The notes beneath the pieces were generated by a model. It ran no database searches, was not told where the DNA came from, and saw only the letters and a program-made list of their open reading frames with translations. Position numbers and translations under genes: made by a program. From Nitrospirota bacterium (lineage in GTDB: Bacteria; Nitrospirota; 9FT-COMBO-42-15; HDB-SIOI813), in assembly GCA_016234155.1 (NCBI GenBank), contig JACRGZ010000046.1, positions 1 to 6,797 on the forward strand: DNA of 6,797 nucleotides, written 5' to 3'. This document shows positions 1 to 5,648 of the stretch, piece after piece; the stretch's first letter is position 1; every line of letters starts with the position of its first letter.

Positions 1-2
1 AT

Positions 3-1301
3 ATATCTGTTATTGGCGCAGGGTATGTCGGTCTTGTGACAGGCACATGTTTTGCGGAATTTGGCATCAATGTTACATGTGTTGATATGAATGAAAGCAA
101 GGTGGATCTGCTTAATAAGGGAGTGGTTCCATTCTATGAGCCTGGCCTGGAAGAGCTTATACGAAAGAACGTGAATGAGGGGAGATTGCGGTTTTCAAAT
201 AATACCGCAGAGGCTGTAACGAACTCGGAGGTTATCCTCATAGCAGTCGGCACGCCATCGCTCGAAGACGGCTCAGCAGACCTGTCATATGTGGATGCAG
301 TGGCACGAACGATAGGTGAAAATCTCAATGGATATAAGGTCATAGTCACAAAAAGCACCGTCCCCGTCGGCACCGGTGAGCGCATAAGAAATATCATAAG
401 AGAGATTCGGAAAGATAACGGCCAATTTGACATAGTATCCAACCCTGAATTTTTGCGGGAAGGGTCTGCCATAGAAGATTTTATGAGGCCCAACAGGATA
501 GTTATAGGTTCCAGCAGTGAACGGGCATCGTCAATGGTGAAAGACCTCTATAGCCCATTATATCTTATAGAGACCCCTTTTATAATCACAGATATCGAGA
601 CTGCCGAGATGATCAAGTATGCCTCAAATGTATTCCTTGCGACAAAGATCTCCTTTGTTAATGAGATCGCCAACCTGTGTGAAAAGGTGGGCGCTAATGT
701 TCAGCTTGTTGCTAAGGCAATGGGGTTAGACGGCCGGATAGGCCCCAAATTTCTCCATCCGGGCCCCGGTTTTGGCGGATCATGCTTTCCAAAAGATGCC
801 AGGGCGCTCTTGCAGATTGCTGAGAGTCATGGTTATGACTTTAAGATAGCAAGGAGTGTGATAGAGGTTAATATTACTCAGAGAGAACGGATGGTTGCAA
901 AGATAGAACATGCGCTGCGGGGCGTCGGGGGAAAGACCCTCGGGGTTCTCGGGTTGTCATTCAAACCAAATACAAACGATATAAGGGAGTCTCCGGCTAT
1001 TTCTATCATCCATGGCCTCCTCGATATAGGCGCATTTATACGTGTATACGATCCTACCGCAATGGAGGATGCAAAGAGAGTACTTGGTCAGACAGTCACA
1101 TATTGCAGCGATGCATATGATGCTGCCAATGGATCTGATGCTGTTATCCTTGTTACTGAATGGAACCAGTTTAGAAACCTTGAACTAAACCGGTTAAAGG
1201 GTTTACTGAAACATCCGGTCTTTATAGATCTAAGAAACGTGTATGAACCTGAGAGGATGAGAAAAAACGGTTTTGATTATTATTCAGTGGGGAGGAATTG
1301 A
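3..1301 (+). CDS. ugd: UDP-glucose 6-dehydrogenase, 5'-truncated by the window edge
   Basis: The enzyme oxidises UDP-glucose to UDP-glucuronate with two NAD+ in the cytoplasm, feeding surface polysaccharide synthesis. The frame is already open at base 3 and encodes the dinucleotide-binding loop GAGYVGL at visible residues 5-11. A GTG at 36 would cut off this loop, so it is not the true start; probably three to five residues are missing. The 432 visible residues fit the family length of about 430-450. Further marks are STVPVGTG near residue 118, NPEFLREG near 147, the K205/N209 pair in KYASN, and the catalytic-cysteine block GFGGSCFPKD with C261. The C-terminal domain has SFKPNTNDIRESP. All expected catalytic residues are visible and nothing looks broken. 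The next gene, a sugar-nucleotide epimerase, starts 63 nt downstream on the same strand, so an operon for nucleotide-sugar supply is likely. Confidence 0.96.
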   Translation: MSVIGAGYVGLVTGTCFAEFGINVTCVDMNESKVDLLNKGVVPFYEPGLEELIRKNVNEGRLRFSNNTAEAVTNSEVILIAVGTPSLEDGSADLSYVDAVARTIGENLNGYKVIVTKSTVPVGTGERIRNIIREIRKDNGQFDIVSNPEFLREGSAIEDFMRPNRIVIGSSSERASSMVKDLYSPLYLIETPFIITDIETAEMIKYASNVFLATKISFVNEIANLCEKVGANVQLVAKAMGLDGRIGPKFLHPGPGFGGSCFPKDARALLQIAESHGYDFKIARSVIEVNITQRERMVAKIEHALRGVGGKTLGVLGLSFKPNTNDIRESPAISIIHGLLDIGAFIRVYDPTAMEDAKRVLGQTVTYCSDAYDAANGSDAVILVTEWNQFRNLELNRLKGLLKHPVFIDLRNVYEPERMRKNGFDYYSVGRN

Positions 1302-1313
1302 GATGTCCGTTTC

Positions 1314-1338
1314 TCCCTCCCCCTTGATGGGGGAGGGA
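1314..1338. repeat. C/G-rich palindrome between ugd and galE
   Basis: A perfect 10-bp inverted repeat has arms TCCCTCCCCC (1314-1323) and GGGGGAGGGA (1329-1338) around the loop TTGAT. It is followed by the G-rich run GGGTGGGGGTGAAAAGGAGG up to 1360. The tail contains AAGGAGG at 1354-1360, four bases before the epimerase ATG. The repeat-derived stretch therefore appears to supply that gene's ribosome binding site. No T-run follows the stem, so it is not a classical terminator. The sequence resembles a dispersed intergenic element rather than unique spacer, but other copies cannot be checked within this window. Confidence 0.7.
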
Positions 1339-1364
1339 TGGGGTGGGGGTGAAAAGGAGGGGGA

Positions 1365-2285
1365 ATGCGAATACTTGTTACAGGTGGCGCAGGTTTTATA
1401 GGATCTCATATCGTGGACAGGCTGGTATTGGAAGGGCATACTGTGTCAATCATAGATGACCTTTCCACAGGGAAGCGGGAGAATGTAAATCATAAGGCGG
1501 AGTTCTACAAGATGGACATTGGTAGTCCAAGGATCGAGAGGGTTTTTAAAAAGGAGCGTCCTGAATTAATCTGCCATCATGCGGCACAGATGGATGTCCG
1601 GAGATCCGTAGCTGATCCTGCTTTTGATGCCCAGACCAATATAATAGGGACGCTTAATCTACTTGAGAATGCAGTCCGTTTCGGGACAAGGAAGGTGGTT
1701 TTTGCATCCACAGGCGGCGCCATATATGGAGAAGGGGGACCCTACCCTGCCACAGAAGATAACCTTGCAAGACCTGTCAGCCCGTATGGGATAAGCAAAC
1801 TGACCGGGGAACACTATCTATATTACTACATGGTCACATATGGGCTCAGCTATGTTGCCCTCAGATATGCCAATGTGTATGGGCCAAGACAGGACCCCTT
1901 TGGTGAGGCGGGTGTAGTGGCCATATTTACCCAGAAGATGTTAAGGAATGAGCAGCCCGTAATAAACGGGAATGGGATGCAGACACGTGACTATGTGTAT
2001 GTGGAGGATGTGGTAGATGCCGTATATGCGGCTATACACAGCGATATAAGCGATACATTCAATGTAGGTACGGGGATTGAGACGTCTGTTAATGAATTAT
2101 TCAGGCTTCTAATGGAGATTACCGGAGGCAATGTGAGGGAAATGCACGGACCTGCAAAGAAGGGAGAACAGATGCGGAGCTGTCTGAGCTGCGACAAGAT
2201 CAAAAAGACATTAGACTGGGAACCTGGCGTATCTATCAGGGAAGGCCTTTCAAAGACCGTAGCATTTTTTAGAAATCGTATTTGA
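1365..2285 (+). CDS. galE: NAD-dependent epimerase, probably UDP-glucose 4-epimerase
   Basis: This is an extended short-chain dehydrogenase of 306 residues that interconverts UDP-sugars in the cytoplasm, most likely UDP-glucose and UDP-galactose. The NAD-binding loop GGAGFIG spans residues 7-13, with D31 at the end of the second strand to hold the adenine ribose. HHAAQMDVRRSV near 71-82, the serine/threonine at S115-T116 and the YxxxK pair Y141/K145 complete the catalytic set. LRYANVYGPRQDP and TRDYVYVEDVV are typical of the GalE/epimerase family. The ATG has a strong AAGGAGG four bases upstream. Length matches the short bacterial GalE type. Because it follows ugd, a UDP-glucuronate 4-epimerase or a related activity is a real alternative; substrate cannot be settled from motifs. 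A weakly palindromic 85-nt spacer separates it from the next gene. Confidence 0.88.
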   Translation: MRILVTGGAGFIGSHIVDRLVLEGHTVSIIDDLSTGKRENVNHKAEFYKMDIGSPRIERVFKKERPELICHHAAQMDVRRSVADPAFDAQTNIIGTLNLLENAVRFGTRKVVFASTGGAIYGEGGPYPATEDNLARPVSPYGISKLTGEHYLYYYMVTYGLSYVALRYANVYGPRQDPFGEAGVVAIFTQKMLRNEQPVINGNGMQTRDYVYVEDVVDAVYAAIHSDISDTFNVGTGIETSVNELFRLLMEITGGNVREMHGPAKKGEQMRSCLSCDKIKKTLDWEPGVSIREGLSKTVAFFRNRI

Positions 2286-2332
2286 GTCCTAAAGGGTTGC
2301 CCTACAAAGGGTGGGGAGATGGTCAGAGCCTG

Positions 2333-2355
2333 CCCCTGCATGTATTAAGCAGGGG
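2333..2355 (+). repeat. Small hairpin just upstream of the reductase start
   Basis: CCCCTGC (2333-2339) and GCAGGGG (2349-2355) form a 7-bp stem with a 9-nt loop. The likely ribosome binding site GGTGAGG starts at 2355, so the base of this stem touches it. There is no T-run. It could be a degraded intergenic repeat or could influence initiation of the following gene; the sequence alone does not tell which. Confidence 0.45.
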
Positions 2356-2370
2356 GTGAGGGGCATCTTT

Positions 2371-2706
2371 ATGCTAAGCATGAAACAGGAGCTAACAGCA
2401 AAAGAACGTATCCGCAGGATGGTAGAAAAGTATGTAGCAAAGGGCCCCTACCGTCTCCATCCCGATCATGACAGGGTAGAGTCAATTATACAGGGCCTGG
2501 CAAAGAACCTTGAGGGTTATGGAAGGGCATACTGCCCATGTGTGCCTGTAGAAAAATGCCTTGAGGCAGGAAGAAAATATGTCTGCCCCTGCGAACCACA
2601 CCATGATGATATAGCAAGACAGGGTTACTGTGACTGCGCACTCTTTGTGAGTGAAGAATTTTTAAATAATGAGAAAATGTATATAGAGGCTCTTGCAAAA
2701 GTATAA
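2371..2706 (+). CDS. Ferredoxin-thioredoxin reductase catalytic-chain family protein
   Basis: This 111-residue protein resembles the catalytic beta chain of ferredoxin-thioredoxin reductase, which passes electrons from ferredoxin through a [4Fe-4S] cluster and a disulfide to a thioredoxin-like partner. The cysteine pattern is C55-P-C57, C63, C72-P-C74 and C87-D-C89, followed by ALFVSEEF, which fits the family's CPC/CPC/CHC order. By family alignment C57 and C89 would form the redox disulfide, and C55, C72, C74 and C87 would bind the cluster. Two oddities stand out: the usual histidine of the last motif is aspartate (D88), and C63 is extra. No variable alpha subunit is nearby. The frame runs back to a GTG at 2311 through low-complexity repeat-like sequence. 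ATG 2371, with GGTGAGG about nine bases upstream, is the better start; ATG 2380 is possible. The final codons and stop (2682-2706) lie inside an inverted-repeat element. Confidence 0.85.
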   Translation: MLSMKQELTAKERIRRMVEKYVAKGPYRLHPDHDRVESIIQGLAKNLEGYGRAYCPCVPVEKCLEAGRKYVCPCEPHHDDIARQGYCDCALFVSEEFLNNEKMYIEALAKV

Positions 2707-2819
2707 AAATGTTGTCATTCCCTCATGGTTTAAGCGGGAATATAGTGTTTTATTACAGAAAATCATATCCCCGATAGAAGATTTCGGGGATGACATAGAC
2801 TTTTGCAAGAGCCTCTATA
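2682..2819. mobile_element. MITE-like element with 21-bp terminal inverted repeats
   Basis: The 21 bases at 2682-2702 are the exact reverse complement of 2799-2819; the shared core reads GAGGCTCTTGCAAAAGT. Inside, TGTCATTCCC (2713-2722) pairs with GGGGATGACA (2786-2795) at nine of ten positions. Two internal hairpins are present: ATTCCC/GGGAAT (2717-2741) and the perfect 8-bp ATCCCCGA/TCGGGGAT (2767-2791). At 138 bp with no coding capacity it looks like a miniature inverted-repeat element or a composite REP-type repeat. No flanking target-site duplication was obvious: the bases just outside the arms do not match. The left arm codes for the end of the reductase gene, and the right arm ends 27 bases before the redoxin start. 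Confidence 0.75.
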
Positions 2820-2821
2820 AT
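2816..2821 (+). promoter_or_regulatory. Possible -10 box at the right edge of the inverted-repeat element
   Basis: A perfect TATAAT is formed where the right terminal repeat (ending 2819) meets flanking sequence. It lies about 25 bases before the redoxin ATG, with AAAGGAGG at 2833-2840 between. No good -35 hexamer sits at 17 bp; ATGACA at 2790-2795 is 20 bp away. The promoter call is therefore tentative. Confidence 0.25.
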
Positions 2822-2846
2822 CAATCCTAAAGAAAGGAGGCTTGAT

Positions 2847-3389
2847 ATGGCAATCAAAATAGGTGAAAAGGCCCCGGATTTCAATCTTAAGGGGGTGGAC
2901 GGAAAGATTTACACTCCCGAATCATTCAAAGATTATAAGATTCTTGTATTAATTATCTCCTGTAACCACTGCCCATATGTCGTGGCATATGAAGACAGGA
3001 TGATAGGGATACAGCGAGATTATTTAGACAAGGGGGTACGCATCGTAGCCATTAATCCCAATAATGAGATAACCCATCCGGAGGACAGCTTCGATAACAT
3101 GGTGATAAGGGCTAAGAAGAAGGGCTTTAACTTTCCCTACCTGAGAGATAAACCTCAGGATATACCAAAGATACTCGGTGCAAGGTATACACCGGAGGTA
3201 TATATCTTTGACCAGGATAGAAGACTCCGCTACCATGGTGGTATAGATGATAATTACGATAATCCAGAGGCAGTTCGCCATCATTACCTTAGAGATGCCC
3301 TAGATAATTTAATTGATAACTTAATTTCAGGGAGAGATGTGGGACGTAATGAAACACCGGTTGTAGGGTGCACCATTAAGTGGAAGTAA
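2847..3389 (+). CDS. Thioredoxin-fold redoxin, peroxiredoxin-like (AhpC/TSA superfamily)
   Basis: The 180-residue protein has the redoxin opening KAPDFNL at residues 8-14 and a CxxC-type site C39-N-H-C42 followed by PYVVAYEDR. VAINPNN, HPEDSFDNM, FPYLRD and TPEVYIFD follow in the order seen in the Prx-like branch of the thioredoxin superfamily. A third conserved cysteine is at C175 in the C-terminal VGCTIKWK tail. Members are thought to act as thiol-disulfide oxidoreductases or peroxide reductases; no substrate can be named. There is no signal peptide, so it is cytoplasmic. The ATG has a strong AAAGGAGG six bases upstream. It follows the thioredoxin-reductase-like gene by 140 bp, so the two could be redox partners, though the repeat element between them weakens the operon argument. 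A terminator hairpin lies 57 bp downstream. Confidence 0.88.
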   Translation: MAIKIGEKAPDFNLKGVDGKIYTPESFKDYKILVLIISCNHCPYVVAYEDRMIGIQRDYLDKGVRIVAINPNNEITHPEDSFDNMVIRAKKKGFNFPYLRDKPQDIPKILGARYTPEVYIFDQDRRLRYHGGIDDNYDNPEAVRHHYLRDALDNLIDNLISGRDVGRNETPVVGCTIKWK

Positions 3390-3445
3390 AAAGAATCAGA
3401 ATTGCTTTAAAAAAGGCAAGGCGAAATTAAACCTATAGAACTTAA

Positions 3446-3466
3446 CCGCCTTCGGCGGGACTTTTT
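3446..3466 (+). terminator. Rho-independent terminator after the redoxin gene
   Basis: CCGCC (3446-3450) and GGCGG (3454-3458) form a 5-bp GC stem around a TTC loop. A TTTTT run at 3462-3466 follows after the short GAC linker. It lies 57 bp past the redoxin stop on the same strand. Its T-run is also the outer edge of the large inverted repeat that follows. Confidence 0.65.
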
Positions 3467-3559
3467 AGACAGGATTAACTGGATTTACAAGATTTTTTAT
3501 TATATTTTATATTTACTTTATTATTTATCATGTCCATCCTGTATATCCTGTCAAAAAAG
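3461..3559. repeat. Long imperfect inverted repeat built from 9-nt units
   Basis: Arms 3461-3493 and 3527-3559 are reverse complements at 26 of 33 positions, around a 33-nt A/T-only or nearly A/T-only centre. Each arm is itself a short tandem array with a 9-nt period. The left arm reads ACAGGATTA, ACTGGATTT, ACAAGATTT (3469-3495). The right arm, read on the minus strand, gives ACAGGATAT, ACAGGATGG and ACATGATAA. The consensus is ACAGGATNN. No open frame is present. It appears to be a dispersed palindromic element lying between the redoxin terminator and the next gene. Confidence 0.75.
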
Positions 3560-3583
3560 GAAATTCCTATACGTTTAAATTAA

Positions 3584-3608
3584 GTAGCGGCGACTTTAGG
3601 CGCCCATT
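3584..3608. repeat. Short degenerate GC hairpin before the HTH-MBL gene
   Basis: GGCG (3589-3592) and CGCC (3601-3604) can pair around ACTTTAGG. This GC-rich patch is abrupt within an A/T-rich spacer and ends about ten bases before the next start codon, where a ribosome binding site would be expected. It looks like a decayed repeat; the stem is weak. Confidence 0.3.
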
Positions 3609-3618
3609 TACGAATCAA

Positions 3619-4536
3619 ATGGAACCACTCGAAGATGAATTCGGTGATATAATTCAAAAGGCGAGGACAGGACTTGGCCTTTCAGAGATAGATGTTTGTG
3701 AAAGGGTTAACATATCATTAAAGATTTTGGAAGAAATAGAAGCATACAAATATGTTCCGTCAAAAGAGGAGGTTATTGTACTTGCAGGAATTCTTGGTCT
3801 TGATGCCACTAAATTGTTCTATATTGCTATGAGGATGTGGCATCCGGAGGATTTACATTTGGGAAAATTATCTGATATCCTGATTATAGATGGGACAATG
3901 GGGGCATATAAAGTAAAGGGATACCTCTTGTTTGATGAAAGCTCAGGAAAGGCTGTGGCATTTGATACAGGAAACAGCAGTAAAAAGGTACTGCATGTTT
4001 TACATGAAAGAGGGCTTAGATTGAAATATATATTTCTGACTCATAGTCACAGTGACCATACAGGAGGATTAAGCGAGATCTGCAGGGCTACAGGTGCTGG
4101 TATTGGTATGCCTGAAAGGGAATCAGCTTTAGGTTTTGAAAAGGAGATGGGCAAGGATTTATTCCTTGTTAAAGATAACTCAGAATATAATGTGGGAAGA
4201 CATACAATCAGGGCCATTTCCACGCCAGGCCATACAATTGGAAGCACCTGTTATATTACTAAAAACTATTGTTTCTCAGGAGACACCCTGTTTGCTGGTT
4301 CAGTAGGGATGTCCTATGGTATAGATGGTTATAAGAACTTATTGGATTCTGTGCGAACAAGAATCTTAACATTGAATGAGGATATATGTGTATTCCCGGG
4401 ACATGGCCCTTCAAGCACAATCAGGGAAGAGATTATGCATAACCCATTCTTTAAGAGGAAAAGAGGTGTGTATTTAATGAAAGAATCATCAAATGGTATA
4501 AACAGAGGTTTAACTAAGAAAGATATAAAAGAATGA
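3619..4536 (+). CDS. XRE-type HTH domain fused to a metallo-beta-lactamase-fold hydrolase
   Basis: The 305-residue protein has two parts. Residues about 8-68 resemble a Cro/C1 (XRE) helix-turn-helix: FGDIIQKARTGLGLSEIDVC, then a recognition-helix-like NISLKILEEIEAYKYVPS and LAGILGLDATKLF. Residues about 85-280 form a metallo-beta-lactamase fold related to glyoxalase II-type thiolester hydrolases. All seven metal ligands are visible: H142, H144, D146 and H147 in THSHSDHTGG, H205 in TPGHTIGS, D222 in FSGDTLF, and H262 in FPGHGPSS, followed by NPFF. A two-metal site is therefore expected. The substrate is unknown. The fusion suggests a DNA-binding regulator with an enzymatic or ligand-sensing half, or a hydrolase using the helical part for dimerisation. 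No Shine-Dalgarno precedes ATG 3619, but stops upstream and the position of the HTH leave no better start. G+C was 32-42% in three 60-base samples I counted. Confidence 0.85.
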   Translation: MEPLEDEFGDIIQKARTGLGLSEIDVCERVNISLKILEEIEAYKYVPSKEEVIVLAGILGLDATKLFYIAMRMWHPEDLHLGKLSDILIIDGTMGAYKVKGYLLFDESSGKAVAFDTGNSSKKVLHVLHERGLRLKYIFLTHSHSDHTGGLSEICRATGAGIGMPERESALGFEKEMGKDLFLVKDNSEYNVGRHTIRAISTPGHTIGSTCYITKNYCFSGDTLFAGSVGMSYGIDGYKNLLDSVRTRILTLNEDICVFPGHGPSSTIREEIMHNPFFKRKRGVYLMKESSNGINRGLTKKDIKE

Positions 4537-4538
4537 AC

Positions 4539-4563
4539 TACCCCGCAGCAAGCTGACGGGGTA
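4539..4563. terminator. Hairpin between convergent genes, probable bidirectional terminator
   Basis: TACCCCG (4539-4545) and CGGGGTA (4557-4563) pair perfectly, extended by CAG/CTG (4546-4548 with 4553-4555) around CAAG, with one bulged A. On the minus strand the stem is followed by the T-rich GTTCATTCTTTTATATC, which fits termination of the metF-panB block. On the plus strand there is no T-run after it, so termination of the HTH-MBL gene is less certain. It begins three bases after that gene's stop. Confidence 0.6.
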
Positions 4564-4618
4564 TCAATAGAAATCCCGAAATTCATCCAATCAGTCTTAT
4601 TAACTACATTAAGCCTGT

Positions 4619-4792
4619 TTAACCTTCGTCAATAGTGATAGAACTGATCCTGTCTGTTGATATAGTAATCCACTGCCCCTCTCCCCGCAGCTCTACAGCG
4701 TCTTCTGACACCTCGATAAGAATACCCCTGTATACAATATCAGAAGCCACCACTCTGACTGCTTTGCCGAGCATAATGTGTAACGGTATCAT
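4619..4792 (-). CDS. Small beta-rich protein, possibly SH3/Sm-like barrel
   Basis: This 57-residue protein is not assigned to a named family. It has short alternating hydrophobic stretches and turns (VRVVASDIVYRGILIEVSED, then AVELRGEG, WITIST, ISSITI), as expected of a small five-strand barrel of the SH3/Sm/LSM type. The gene follows panB on the same strand with a 62-nt gap and is probably its last co-transcribed member. ATG at 4792 has GAGG ten bases upstream. An in-frame GTG at 4816 would give 65 residues, but it sits at the edge of a tandem repeat; ATG 4774 would give a compact 51-residue protein. Coding status is supported by the protein-like pattern and position only. The overlapping plus-strand frame is less protein-like. 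An RNA-binding or scaffolding role is only a guess from the fold. Confidence 0.6.
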   Translation of the reverse strand: MIPLHIMLGKAVRVVASDIVYRGILIEVSEDAVELRGEGQWITISTDRISSITIDEG

Positions 4793-4815
4793 ATATGAGA
4801 AACCTCTGGATTTCA

Positions 4816-4850
4816 CTTGAACCCTTGAATCCTCGACCCCTTGAACCCTT
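4816..4850. repeat. 8-bp tandem repeat between panB and the small downstream gene
   Basis: Four units follow in phase: CTTGAACC (4816-4823), CTTGAATC (4824-4831), CTCGACCC (4832-4839), CTTGAACC (4840-4847), then a partial CTT. The 8-bp period is not a codon multiple, so it is not coding. Read on the minus strand it contributes purine-rich AAGGG and GAGG stretches shortly upstream of the small gene. Confidence 0.75.
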
Positions 4851-4854
4851 TCTT

Positions 4855-5646
4855 CTAATGATAGCTCTCATCATTGCCCGGATACTTGCCTCCCTCCACA
4901 TCCTCTTTGAACCGTTTAACCGCATCTGCAAACAGTCCCCGCAACACAGCATACTGTTTTACAAACTTAGGCAGCGGCTGCGGCGTAAGACCAAGCAAGT
5001 CATGGAGTACCAGTACCTGGCCATCACAATGTATCCCTGCCCCTATACCAATGGTAGGTATGAGCAGAGTCTCCGTTATCCGTTTTGCAAGAGATTCAGG
5101 TATACCCTCCATTACGACAGCAAATACCCCTGCATCTTCGAGCATAACAGCATCGTTCAGTATCTTCTCTGCAGACGGTTCATCCTTTCCCTGCACCTTA
5201 TAGCCGCCTGTCTGGTGTACTGATTGAGGGAGGATCCCCACATGTCCCATTACGGGTATTCCTGCTGCAATAATAGCCTTTATCCTGTCGCCTACGGCGC
5301 TTCCACCCTCTACCTTGACAGCCGCGGCGCCTCCCTCTTTCAGAAATCTTCCGGCATTGTATACGGCATCTGCCGCAGACGCCTGATATGACATAAACGG
5401 CATATCTGCAACTAAAAGTGCGTTCTTTACCCCCCTGCTGACTATTCTTGTATGATATATCATCTCATCCATTGTGACAGGGAGGGTTGTGGTATGCCCC
5501 TGAATCACAGTCCCGAGGGAATCACCAACGAGTATTATGTCTATCCCTGCTTCATCTACAATCCGGGCAAAGAGACAGTCATAGGCGGTAAGCATGGTGA
5601 TCTTTCTGCCGTCGGCCTTTTTTCTTATTATCTCAGGAACCGTCAT
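4855..5646 (-). CDS. panB: 3-methyl-2-oxobutanoate hydroxymethyltransferase (ketopantoate hydroxymethyltransferase)
   Basis: PanB transfers a hydroxymethyl group from 5,10-methylenetetrahydrofolate to alpha-ketoisovalerate to give ketopantoate, the first committed step to pantothenate and coenzyme A, in the cytoplasm. The 263 residues match the usual length of about 260-265. Visible motifs are MLTAYD (18-23), GDSLG with metal-binding D42, ADMPFMSY with D81, KVEGG with K111 and E113, GHVGILPQS with H135, GYKVQG, and MEGIPE with the catalytic E180. IGIGAG followed by DGQVLVLHD completes the set. The ATG begins two bases after the metF stop, with only a weak AGG upstream, so translational coupling is likely. 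The rest of the pantothenate pathway (panC, panD) is not in the window; the tail of the operon is instead a small barrel-like protein. Confidence 0.96.
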   Translation of the reverse strand: MTVPEIIRKKADGRKITMLTAYDCLFARIVDEAGIDIILVGDSLGTVIQGHTTTLPVTMDEMIYHTRIVSRGVKNALLVADMPFMSYQASAADAVYNAGRFLKEGGAAAVKVEGGSAVGDRIKAIIAAGIPVMGHVGILPQSVHQTGGYKVQGKDEPSAEKILNDAVMLEDAGVFAVVMEGIPESLAKRITETLLIPTIGIGAGIHCDGQVLVLHDLLGLTPQPLPKFVKQYAVLRGLFADAVKRFKEDVEGGKYPGNDESYH

Positions 5647-5648
5647 CT

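Noticed and set aside
36..1301. GTG at 36 as the ugd start
   Set aside because: The frame stays open to base 3 and encodes the essential GAGYVGL nucleotide-binding loop before this GTG, so the true start lies outside the window.
1314..1338. Terminator after ugd
   Set aside because: The stem is GC-rich but no T-run follows, and the downstream G-rich tail carries the next gene's ribosome binding site.
2311..2370. GTG at 2311 as the reductase start
   Set aside because: The added residues are encoded by hairpin and repeat-like spacer, and a better ribosome binding site precedes ATG 2371.
4635..4820. 61-codon plus-strand frame opposite the small barrel-like gene
   Set aside because: The minus-strand reading has the more protein-like alternating pattern and an operon position. 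The plus reading is Thr/Ser/Ile-rich without structure.
4795..5223. 142-codon plus-strand open frame opposite panB
   Set aside because: It is antisense to a clear panB with all catalytic motifs, and its translation is low-quality and rich in Arg, Cys and Leu.
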